From Candidatus Woesearchaeota archaeon (GTDB lineage Archaea > Nanobdellota > Nanobdellia > Woesearchaeales > JACJVV01), in NCBI GenBank assembly GCA_020637495.1, contig JACJVV010000001.1:648230-712229 (forward strand): a DNA stretch of 64,000 nucleotides. The letters run 5' to 3'. The notes under the pieces are model-generated. The model was not told the DNA's origin, ran no database searches, and was given only the letters and a program-made list of their open reading frames with translations. The position numbers and the translations under genes are program-made. Of the stretch, positions 42,043 through 49,928 are shown one piece after another; position 1 is the first letter of the stretch; each line of letters begins with the position of its first letter.

Positions 42043-42104
42043 TACAAAGTACAGCAACGAACGGTCTGAACTCTGTTCAGAATCCGGGCGGGGCTATTTC
42101 TTTC
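42043..42104 (+). other. Hairpin plus tRNA 3'-end copy after tRNA-Gln(TTG)
   Basis: A short TAC-AAA-GTA hairpin, the string ACGAACGG, a perfect 7-bp hairpin TCTGAAC/GTTCAGA with loop TCT (42065-42081), and then a 15-nt copy of the tRNA 3' end with one mismatch (42082-42096) followed by TTTCTTTCTT. It matches the element after tRNA-Gln(CTG), with compensatory changes in the stem. Confidence 0.6.
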
Positions 42105-42114
42105 TTATGTTCTC

Positions 42115-43527
42115 TTAGAATTGGAAATATATGAATGCCGTATCTCTTACTTTATTAGTCATAACGACGAGCAGAAATATGGCCAGGTAGAATATTAATT
42201 GCTTTATTAGGCTTGACTTTATGATAATGAATTCATCTTTTTTTGTGTATTGGTAAGCTTCGTAAATAAATATGAACAGCAAGAAGAGATATATGTCTAT
42301 GAAACCATAGCTGAAGAACAATGATGCATCTATCGGATGGAAAACCCTTCTTGTTAATTCAATCACCTGACTTAAGCTTCCTGCACGGAAGATCAGCCAG
42401 CTATAGCATGTGATAATAAACATTAGAATAATGCTTAATATTTTCCAAAATAATCCCTTTAGATGTATTCCTGAATGCAGAATTGCATTCTTGATGATCC
42501 TATAAATCAGAATGACAATGAACCAATATATGCCCCATATCACAAAATTCCATGCAGCTCCATGCCATAATCCCATGAGTGCCATTGTAACAAAGAGGGG
42601 AATTGCACCGAAGAACGGTCTCCTGTTTCCACCTAGTGGGATATAGATATAATCCTTGACCCATGATGAAAGCGTTATATGCCATCTTTTCCAGAAGTCT
42701 GAAGGGTTAGTTGATAAGTATGGAAGGTTGAAATTCCTTGACAGCTTTATCCCGAAGAAGCAGGATATACCTCTTGCCATATGCGAATATCCAGAGAAAT
42801 CGCAGTATATCTGAAGAGCAAATGCTAATATTCCCATTATTATATACACTGAAGATGGGTTGTTCATCTTAAATGCAATGTCGACGACAATTGCCATGGT
42901 GTCAGCTATTATCACTTTCTTGAAGAAACCATAAGCAAAAAGAAATGTTCCTTCAATAAAATTTATATCACTAAACTTCTTGTCTTTTGAAAGTTCTGGA
43001 ATAAGGTCTTTTGCCCTTTCTATTGGGCCTGCAATCAATTGTGGGAAATATGCGACAAACAATGAGAACAGGATTGGGTCTTTAGTCGGTTTAATTCTTC
43101 CTCGGTATACATCTATAGTATAGCTTAATGACTGGAATGTATAAAATGATATTCCTACAGGTAGTAGTATGTTCAGAGTGACTAGATTGATATTCATACC
43201 AAGATTGTTCACTAAATCCATAAAACTATGGATGAAGAAATTATAGTATTTGAAGAATCCAAGTATAGAGAGGTTGATGACCACTGCAGAGGTTAAGAGT
43301 ATCTTTCTTGTGCTTGTAATCCTGGATCTATTGATCTCTATTCCGCATAGATAATTTGTGAGTGTTACTACTATAATGAGGCCGAACACTCTCCAATCCC
43401 AGCTGATATAGAATATGTATGAAGCGAACAAGAGCACAAAAGTCTTTAGCTTTTTTGGTGCCATCCAGAAAATTAAGAATACTATGATGAAGAACTTAAT
43501 GAATCCAAGAGTCTGGAAAAGTATCAT
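42115..43527 (-). CDS. MBOAT-family membrane O-acyltransferase
   Basis: 470 residues, about ten membrane helices. The AlgI/DltB signature region is present (KRWHITLSSWVKDYIYIPLGGNRR) and the catalytic His in GLWHGAAWNFVIWG. Such enzymes move acetyl or other acyl groups across the membrane onto polysaccharides or lipids. The divergent SGNH-like gene at 43572 (44 nt away) is the partner expected in AlgI/AlgX- or DltB/DltD-type systems. The acceptor is unknown, perhaps a surface glycan. Confidence 0.93.
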   Translation of the reverse strand: MILFQTLGFIKFFIIVFLIFWMAPKKLKTFVLLFASYIFYISWDWRVFGLIIVVTLTNYLCGIEINRSRITSTRKILLTSAVVINLSILGFFKYYNFFIHSFMDLVNNLGMNINLVTLNILLPVGISFYTFQSLSYTIDVYRGRIKPTKDPILFSLFVAYFPQLIAGPIERAKDLIPELSKDKKFSDINFIEGTFLFAYGFFKKVIIADTMAIVVDIAFKMNNPSSVYIIMGILAFALQIYCDFSGYSHMARGISCFFGIKLSRNFNLPYLSTNPSDFWKRWHITLSSWVKDYIYIPLGGNRRPFFGAIPLFVTMALMGLWHGAAWNFVIWGIYWFIVILIYRIIKNAILHSGIHLKGLFWKILSIILMFIITCYSWLIFRAGSLSQVIELTRRVFHPIDASLFFSYGFIDIYLFLLFIFIYEAYQYTKKDEFIIIKSSLIKQLIFYLAIFLLVVMTNKVRDTAFIYFQF

Positions 43528-43571
43528 ATAAGCAAATTTTTAAAAGTGATTTATATTATTTTATACTAATC

Positions 43572-44549
43572 ATGGTATCAAAGAATGTTTTTGTTAAGTT
43601 CTCTAAGGTTATCCTGATAGTCTTACTTTTCTTTATCTTAGGTGAAGCGATAGCACGATACAGCATGTTTGGGATATATGGGTTTAAGCCAGATAGATTA
43701 GAAAGCATCGTTGCACCCACAGCAAGAGTTTGTTCGGATAACTCTACAAAGCTGACCATATTCATACCAAACTCAACATTTTTGTTCAAAGGAGAATATA
43801 TCTCTGTCAATAGTCTTGGAATCAATGATAAGGAATATAATATTTCAAAACCCGATGGCACATATAGGATAATTCTCCTAGGTGATTCATATGATATGAA
43901 TATAGGGATAAAGCAGGAGGAAGTATATCATGTGATGCTTGAGGAATCATTGAATAATAATTTCAGCAAGGAGCAGGATAACATATCATTTGAGATACTT
44001 AATTTTGGTGGTCCTGGATTGAATAACCATTGGAGCTACAATATAGGGCGTCTAAATGGAACACTACTTTATCAGCCAGATGTGTTGCTCTACCATGCTT
44101 GGGCGTTTGACCTTAATATATTAGTTCCATTATTGCAATGGCAGAACATGACGGGGATACCTGTGATATTCTATACAATGGAATGTGAAGATGGATTTGA
44201 CCTCAAGGTTGCTAATTTCATCTCTGAGAATACTGATTCAATCTTTATAACATGTTTAGGTATAGGTCATAAGCTTGATGTCAATAACTACGTATATCCT
44301 GTGAATAGTCATCCAAATGCAAGAATACATGAAAAATACCATGATGAGCTTTATAAGTATTTCATAGAAAATTTTGAAACCATAACTGAAAGATACACAG
44401 AAAAGAATGTATCTGATATTATATCATCAATCGAGCAAGAAGAATGCATACCTATGCAATATGACAAGAAAATTCCAAGTTTCTGGAGATCATATTTTTG
44501 GATAAGGGTGAAAGAGAGATTTATAGGTCCACAAATCTATATGAGTTGA
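43572..44549 (+). CDS. Membrane-anchored SGNH hydrolase-like protein
   Basis: 325 residues. N-terminal anchor (VILIVLLFFILGEAIARY), then an SGNH fold: IILLGDSYDMN (block I, nucleophile Ser), FGGPGLNN (block II), and a late HPNARIHEKYHDEL region where the catalytic His is expected. This matches the acetyl-transfer partners of MBOAT proteins. Divergent from the MBOAT gene, sharing a 44-nt promoter region. Confidence 0.8.
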   Translation: MVSKNVFVKFSKVILIVLLFFILGEAIARYSMFGIYGFKPDRLESIVAPTARVCSDNSTKLTIFIPNSTFLFKGEYISVNSLGINDKEYNISKPDGTYRIILLGDSYDMNIGIKQEEVYHVMLEESLNNNFSKEQDNISFEILNFGGPGLNNHWSYNIGRLNGTLLYQPDVLLYHAWAFDLNILVPLLQWQNMTGIPVIFYTMECEDGFDLKVANFISENTDSIFITCLGIGHKLDVNNYVYPVNSHPNARIHEKYHDELYKYFIENFETITERYTEKNVSDIISSIEQEECIPMQYDKKIPSFWRSYFWIRVKERFIGPQIYMS

Positions 44550-44627
44550 GGTGACTAACATCTGGAATGTTCCTCAAATAAAGTCAATTATCATAACATT
44601 TAATAATAGTAGATTTCTGAACTTCAT

Positions 44628-47366
44628 ATGGATATTGATCTTGCAAAGTCGCATACAATTAAAATCAAGGAACTTTTCAATTCTTTATCCTCTTCTCCAG
44701 ATGGCCTTGGTAATGCAGAAGCAGAGCACAGATTAGCAAAATATGGAAAGAACAAGCTCTCTGAGAAGAAAGAGAAACCGATCATAGTGAAATTCCTTCT
44801 TCAGTTCAATAATTTCTTCTCATATCTTCTCCTTTTTGGATCGCTGCTTTCTTTCGTCAGTGAATGGCTTCTTCCTGGGCAGGGTTCTATATACGTTGCA
44901 TGGGCATTGCTTGGTGTCACTGTACTGAATGCAGTCTTTACTTTCATCCAGGAATTCAAGGCTGAGAGGGCAATGAAATCATTCAAGAACCTAATGACTT
45001 CAACAGTTGTCGTAATAAGGGATGGAAAGAAACAGCAGATTGATTCAGCAGATCTTGTCATAGGGGATATAATGGTATTGTCTGAAGGGGACAAGGTCAC
45101 TGCAGATGCAAGAATCATAGAGCAGGAACAATTGAAAGTTGATCATTCAGCTCTTACAGGTGAGAGTGAGCCACAGCTTAGGAGTGTTGATGCTACAAGC
45201 AAGAATATCCTTCTTAGCAGGAATATGGTATTCAGCGGCACATTGGTGCAATCTGGTATGGGCAAGGCTGTAGTTGTTGCAACTGGTGACAAGACGCAGA
45301 TAGGTACAATTGCTCAGCTAACTCATGATGTACAGAATCAAGTATCACATCTTCAGGTTGAGATCGCTCACTTCATCAAGATAATCAGTTACATTGCAAT
45401 CTTTTTAGGGATCTCATTCTTCCTTATGGGATGGCTTTTCAAGGATATCAGCATATGGACAATGTTGGTATTCGGAATAGGTATTATCGTAGCTAATGTA
45501 CCTGAAGGATTATTGCCTACTGTAACCCTTACTCTTTCCATATCCGCTCAGAGAATGGCAAAGCATAATGTCTTGATAAAGAATATCGATGCTATAGAAA
45601 CATTAGGAAGCCTTACAATAATATGCTCAGACAAAACAGGAACACTTACAGAGAACAATCTTCATGTCAATGGTTTTTACATCGATGGAAGATTCTATTC
45701 ATTCAATCGTCAGGATAAACATATCTATGAAGGGAAGAACCAGATAAGGATAAGATCAATAAAGGGGTCAGCAGAGTTCAATGATATCCTGTTATTGTGT
45801 AATAATTCAGTAGTCAATGAAAGCAAAGAGTTTGGTGATTCTACAGAAATATGCTTAAAACGTTTTGTCTCGAATTTTAGTAATCTAAACTATATTGAGA
45901 AGGCTCATCAAAGGGTCCATGAGGTTCCATTCAGTTCAGAGACTAAATACATGATAACTGTCAATAGGTTCGATAAGAATGAACGAGCTCACTTAAAAGG
46001 TGCTCCTGAAGTCGTGCTTGCAAAATGCAACAGGATATTTCAGAACGGGAAATTTGTGAAGCTTACAGCTGCAAGCAGGAAGAAGATACTTGCAGAGAAT
46101 GAATCATATTCCAGAAAAGGTTTCAGGGTTTTAGGTTGCGCTCTCAAGGATATAAATTGGAGCAAGAAGAATGCCAAAAAACTTGATATCGATGATTATT
46201 GCTTCTATGGTTTGATCATCATGCAGGACCCACCTAGGAAAGAGGTACCTGATGCTGTTGCACAATGCAAGAAGGCAGGCATAAGGATAATCGTCATATC
46301 AGGAGATCAAGGGACAACAGTTGAGAATATTGCCAGACAGGTTGGCATTGTTGATGATGGTAATGTAATAGTGATAAATGGTCCTGACCTACCTAATTAT
46401 AGTGATGACGAGTTAAAGAAGATATTACGTGAGAAGCAAGTCCTATTCGCAAGAGCTCTTCCTATAGACAAGCTTCGTATAGTGACGCTTCTAAAGGACA
46501 TGGGTGAGATCGTTGCAGTAACTGGAGATGGTGTCAATGATGCACCTGCATTGAAGAAATCCGATGTTGGTATTGCAATGGGAAAATCCGGCACTGAAGT
46601 TGCAAAAGATGCTGCTGACATGATACTTCTCGACGACAATTTTGCTTCAATAGTGAAGGCGATCAAATCAGGAAGGACTGTATATGATAATATCAAGAAT
46701 TTCATAACATACATACTGACTTCAAACACACCAGAGATTGTACCATTCCTGTTCTTCATACTTTTTGGTTGGCCTTTAGCTTTACCTGTACTGCTGATAT
46801 TGTGCATTGATCTTGGAACTGATATGTTGCCTGCAATAGGTCTAGGCATGGAAAAACCATCTGATGATATAATGAAAAGACCACCAAGATCTAAGACATC
46901 TAAACTGCTTAATTGGAAGATGATAGCAAGGTCATATGGGTTCATAGGGCCATTGCAGACTGCATTCTCATATATTGTATTCTTCAGCATACTTATGAAT
47001 GGTGGCTGGACATGGGGGATGCCTATACAGGTAACAGACAAGCTTTACATGAGTGCTATAACTGCTTTCCTCGCAACAATCGTAATAACGCAGATGTTCA
47101 ACGTATTCGCCTGCAGGACATCACGTCTTAGCGTATTCTCCAAAGGAATATTCTCAAATAAATTCATCCTGATAGGGTTGCTTTCTGAGGCAATACTGAT
47201 GACAATAATAGCTACAGTGCCTCATATCCAGATGATATTCGGAACATGGTTCTTCCCTATCCATTATCTGCTATGGATGATAGGATTCGGGATGATAATA
47301 CTGCTGGTTGAGGAATTGCGTAAACTCATTGATAGGAGATTTGGCATATTTGGGATAGAGAATTGA
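44628..47366 (+). CDS. P-type cation ATPase of the Na/K-ATPase-like group
   Basis: 912 residues. Motifs: TGES (actuator), VANVPEGLLPTVTLTL in the fourth membrane helix, the phosphorylation site CSDKTGTLTEN, KGAPE (nucleotide binding), DPPR and VTGDGVNDAPALKKSDVGIAMG. The PEGLLPT form and the SDKTGTLT context match type IIC (Na/K) rather than SERCA pumps. It would export Na+ or exchange it for K+ at the cell membrane. No beta subunit gene is visible. ATTTAATAA about 28 nt upstream suggests a leaderless start. Confidence 0.92.
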   Translation: MDIDLAKSHTIKIKELFNSLSSSPDGLGNAEAEHRLAKYGKNKLSEKKEKPIIVKFLLQFNNFFSYLLLFGSLLSFVSEWLLPGQGSIYVAWALLGVTVLNAVFTFIQEFKAERAMKSFKNLMTSTVVVIRDGKKQQIDSADLVIGDIMVLSEGDKVTADARIIEQEQLKVDHSALTGESEPQLRSVDATSKNILLSRNMVFSGTLVQSGMGKAVVVATGDKTQIGTIAQLTHDVQNQVSHLQVEIAHFIKIISYIAIFLGISFFLMGWLFKDISIWTMLVFGIGIIVANVPEGLLPTVTLTLSISAQRMAKHNVLIKNIDAIETLGSLTIICSDKTGTLTENNLHVNGFYIDGRFYSFNRQDKHIYEGKNQIRIRSIKGSAEFNDILLLCNNSVVNESKEFGDSTEICLKRFVSNFSNLNYIEKAHQRVHEVPFSSETKYMITVNRFDKNERAHLKGAPEVVLAKCNRIFQNGKFVKLTAASRKKILAENESYSRKGFRVLGCALKDINWSKKNAKKLDIDDYCFYGLIIMQDPPRKEVPDAVAQCKKAGIRIIVISGDQGTTVENIARQVGIVDDGNVIVINGPDLPNYSDDELKKILREKQVLFARALPIDKLRIVTLLKDMGEIVAVTGDGVNDAPALKKSDVGIAMGKSGTEVAKDAADMILLDDNFASIVKAIKSGRTVYDNIKNFITYILTSNTPEIVPFLFFILFGWPLALPVLLILCIDLGTDMLPAIGLGMEKPSDDIMKRPPRSKTSKLLNWKMIARSYGFIGPLQTAFSYIVFFSILMNGGWTWGMPIQVTDKLYMSAITAFLATIVITQMFNVFACRTSRLSVFSKGIFSNKFILIGLLSEAILMTIIATVPHIQMIFGTWFFPIHYLLWMIGFGMIILLVEELRKLIDRRFGIFGIEN

Positions 47367-47414
47367 TTTAGTTATGAGCGAAATATATAAAAAGTGTAAA
47401 TTCTAAATGAACAT

Positions 47415-47669
47415 ATGGCAGATGAAACATTATCAAACAAGGTTGATTTGAATGCTTTGGTATTTGGGATGTTCATATCAATAATAGTGACATTTGCGAT
47501 ACATCTTCTTATATTGAAACCTGCAAGCAACGCTTGGAATATAGCAGGAAGTGTCAAATACCTACTTGATATCTTGATATTTGCATCATTGACTGCGATG
47601 TGGATCTATCTTTCTGAGAAAGAGAAGCAGAAGAAAGAATCAAATATGATCAAGGATGACATGCTTTAA
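47415..47669 (+). CDS. Small membrane protein
   Basis: 84 residues with two membrane helices (ALVFGMFISIIVTFAIHLLIL and YLLDILIFASLTAMWIYL) and a charged C-terminal tail. A TATATAAAA box near 47385 precedes it, so it has its own promoter 48 nt behind the P-ATPase gene. An accessory role to the pump is possible but only by proximity. It overlaps the end of the convergent gene at 47666 by 4 nt. Confidence 0.65.
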   Translation: MADETLSNKVDLNALVFGMFISIIVTFAIHLLILKPASNAWNIAGSVKYLLDILIFASLTAMWIYLSEKEKQKKESNMIKDDML

Positions 47670-48031
47670 TTCTTTAATCTTGTCTGAAGACGTTTGTGCA
47701 GATGTAATGTCTTAGGGTCTTTTATGTGTTCGATCAGGTCAATATAATCCTGGACAAATTTATCTTGAGACAGGAATTCACTCAATCCTTGCTTCATGAA
47801 GCTGAGCTGCTTTTCCTTGTATCTAAGGTATTTCTTTTCTTCTAATGATTCTAGATTCTTGTATATTGCTCTTGGCTTTATCCTTATGCTTTTGGATGAT
47901 ATAAGGATATCTATGAAAATTGATTTTGAGATCGACACCTCTAATGGCTTGTCTGAGAATCTTCTATTGAAAACTCCATAACATTTGCCTAATGCGTATA
48001 AGAGATATCTCTCTTGCTTACTAAGCACCAT
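47666..48031 (-). CDS. Winged-helix-like small protein
   Basis: 121 residues: MVLSKQERYLLYALGKCYG start, an SKSIFIDILISSKSIRIKPRAIYKNLESLEEKKYLRYKEKQ region that looks like a winged helix, then a basic C-terminal helix. A DNA-binding regulator is likely; the target is unknown. The start is preceded by GGGGGAAATGG-type sequence (AAGGGGG). Confidence 0.65.
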   Translation of the reverse strand: MVLSKQERYLLYALGKCYGVFNRRFSDKPLEVSISKSIFIDILISSKSIRIKPRAIYKNLESLEEKKYLRYKEKQLSFMKQGLSEFLSQDKFVQDYIDLIEHIKDPKTLHLHKRLQTRLKN

Positions 48032-48124
48032 TTCCCCCTTTAATTCCTAGAATCTGAAGTATATATATTTTTCCCTATAAAGTTACGATAAACTTATTTA
48101 AAACAAATTTATTGTATATATGGA

Positions 48125-49711
48125 ATGCATAGTCATTTGAGCATCAAAAGGTTAAAAGATGTAGCTTCAGCCTTATTTGAGTTCGAGTTCCATCATATTT
48201 CTGCAAGACTTAACCTATCAAAATATCTTCCTTTCCATAAGAGGCTTGAACCTGATACAAAGGTGAATGCTGATCCTGAAACATTGAGGAAACTTTTTGA
48301 GAGGTTAGGAGGGGCATTCATAAAACTAGGGCAGTTGCTTGCTCTCAGACCAGATCTTATTGGAAGGGATTATGGGAAAGAATTCGAAAAATTGCTGACT
48401 GATGTACCTCCTGAAGATGATGTTGTGATAACTGGAATCGTGAAGGACATACCTTTCTCAAAATTCAATGCCAAGCCATTAGGATCAGCTAGCATAGCGC
48501 AAGTACACAAAGCTACCTTGAATGGTAAGATTGTCGCTGTGAAGATAAAACGTCCAGGAGTTGAGAAGAAATTCGATGAAGACATTGCTATCATGGAGTT
48601 CCTTGCTCATAAGATAAAAGAGAAATATAATCCTTCTTTTGTAGATCCAGTTGAAGTTGTCGAGGAATTCAAGAAATACACAGAGAAAGAGATGGATTTC
48701 AATCATGAAGCTGCAAACATAAGAAGGTTTGCAAGCAATTTCAAAGGAAGCAGGGATATAGTAATACCTAAGGTCTATGAACAATACTCAACTAGGGACA
48801 TACTCGTAATGAAATTTGAGGAAGGCAAGAATATTTTACATGGAAAGAAGACTCCTGGGCTTATCAAGAAAGTCACTAATGCTGTATACAAGATGCTATT
48901 TGAAGATAGATTCTTCCATGCTGATCTCCATCCAGGAAATATCTATGTCCAGGGTAGTAAGGTTGTGTTGCTTGATTTTGGAATAGTCGGTCATATAGAC
49001 AAGATTTTAGAAAGGAAACTTTTCCATCTTTTCTCCTCTCTTGTCAATGGAAATCTTGAAGGAGTGGCTGATGCATTGCAGGAGATAAATATAGGAAAAG
49101 AAGAGCCTGATGTCGCTTATCTTAGGGAAGGATTATATAATGTTCTAGCTGATTATTACGATCAACCTTTACAGAAGATGCATTTTGGCAAGATATTCTA
49201 TGGTGCGATAGATGTTGCAAGACGTTCTAGGATAAAGGTCCCTGCTCAACTAGTGCTTTTTGGAAAAAGCATAGTGACGATGGAAGGATTCTGCAGACAG
49301 GTAGATCCTAATTTCAATGTAATCAGGAATGCTAAACCATTTGTCAAGAAGGTTATAAAGAAAGAGCTCTCTCCGAGGAAACTGTTGAATCAGGCAAAGG
49401 ATTTCACCTGGCAGCTGCATGAGCTTGTTGCCAGTACTCCTGAGACAGTGCGTAACGTGATAAGAAGATTCAACATGATGGAAGAGAGAATTGTTGACAT
49501 CGACAATACTTTTCAAAGATTGATAAACGTAATGTGGAAAGGTGTCCGATTGATGACTTCAGCAATCGTACTATTGGCTTTTATCATCGCATCCCTTATG
49601 CTTATAGATTATGAGCCTATGTATTACGGGTTTTCTTTGTATAGCTTGGTAGGTTTTGGCATCTCTCTAGGATTGTTGATCTATGTGATAATGTTGATAA
49701 GAGAGGCGTGA
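48125..49711 (+). CDS. ABC1/UbiB (AarF) family atypical kinase
   Basis: 528 residues. KxGQ motif (FIKLGQLLALRPDLI), Ala-rich nucleotide loop (LGSASIAQVHKA), catalytic HADLHPGN and DFG (LLDFGIVGHID), and two C-terminal membrane helices (LMTSAIVLLAFIIASLMLI and SLVGFGISLGLLIYVIML). UbiB proteins are ATPases tied to isoprenoid-lipid and quinone metabolism. No quinone genes are here; in an archaeon an isoprenoid lipid role is conceivable. The next feature is the tRNA-Gln(CTG) promoter. Confidence 0.92.
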   Translation: MHSHLSIKRLKDVASALFEFEFHHISARLNLSKYLPFHKRLEPDTKVNADPETLRKLFERLGGAFIKLGQLLALRPDLIGRDYGKEFEKLLTDVPPEDDVVITGIVKDIPFSKFNAKPLGSASIAQVHKATLNGKIVAVKIKRPGVEKKFDEDIAIMEFLAHKIKEKYNPSFVDPVEVVEEFKKYTEKEMDFNHEAANIRRFASNFKGSRDIVIPKVYEQYSTRDILVMKFEEGKNILHGKKTPGLIKKVTNAVYKMLFEDRFFHADLHPGNIYVQGSKVVLLDFGIVGHIDKILERKLFHLFSSLVNGNLEGVADALQEINIGKEEPDVAYLREGLYNVLADYYDQPLQKMHFGKIFYGAIDVARRSRIKVPAQLVLFGKSIVTMEGFCRQVDPNFNVIRNAKPFVKKVIKKELSPRKLLNQAKDFTWQLHELVASTPETVRNVIRRFNMMEERIVDIDNTFQRLINVMWKGVRLMTSAIVLLAFIIASLMLIDYEPMYYGFSLYSLVGFGISLGLLIYVIMLIREA

Positions 49712-49713
49712 TA

Positions 49714-49721
49714 TTTTTAAA
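49714..49721 (+). promoter_or_regulatory. TATA box of tRNA-Gln(CTG)
   Basis: TTTTTAAA, 29 nt before the mature tRNA. Unlike the other two tRNAs here there is no 5' partial copy, and the box directly serves the tRNA. Confidence 0.5.
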
Positions 49722-49749
49722 GGGAATAAGGTTTTTTTCTAATTCACAT

Positions 49750-49863
49750 AGCCCCGTAGTGTAGCGGTCAATCATGTCGGGTTCTGGCGGTGAGAAATCG
49801 AAGATTTCTGAAGTTTCTTGCTAGAAACTCCCGGCGACATCGGTTCAAATCCGGTCGGGGCTA
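49750..49863 (+). tRNA. tRNA-Gln (CTG) with a 41-nt intron
   Basis: Same acceptor, D-arm and T-arm as tRNA-Gln(TTG). Anticodon stem TCGGG/CCCGG, anticodon CTG at 49784-49786. The intron 49788-49828 follows position 37; the bulge-helix-bulge pairs 49782-49785 with 49823-49826, and the intron begins and ends with a 9-bp stem (49789-49797 with 49814-49822, three G-U pairs). Discriminator A, no CCA. Confidence 0.93.
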
Positions 49864-49928
49864 TTAAACAAAGTTTAAAGTCACGAACGGTAAGGACTCT
49901 GTCCTGTACCGGTCGGGGCTATTTCTTA
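49864..49928 (+). other. Hairpin plus tRNA 3'-end copy after tRNA-Gln(CTG)
   Basis: TTAAAC-AAA-GTTTAA hairpin, ACGAACGG, then a two-part hairpin (CGGTA 49888-49892 with TACCG 49907-49911; AGGAC 49893-49897 with GTCCT 49901-49905, loop TCT) that merges into an exact 13-nt copy of the tRNA 3' end and TTTCTT. Against the other element two stem base pairs change on both sides and keep pairing. Confidence 0.6.
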
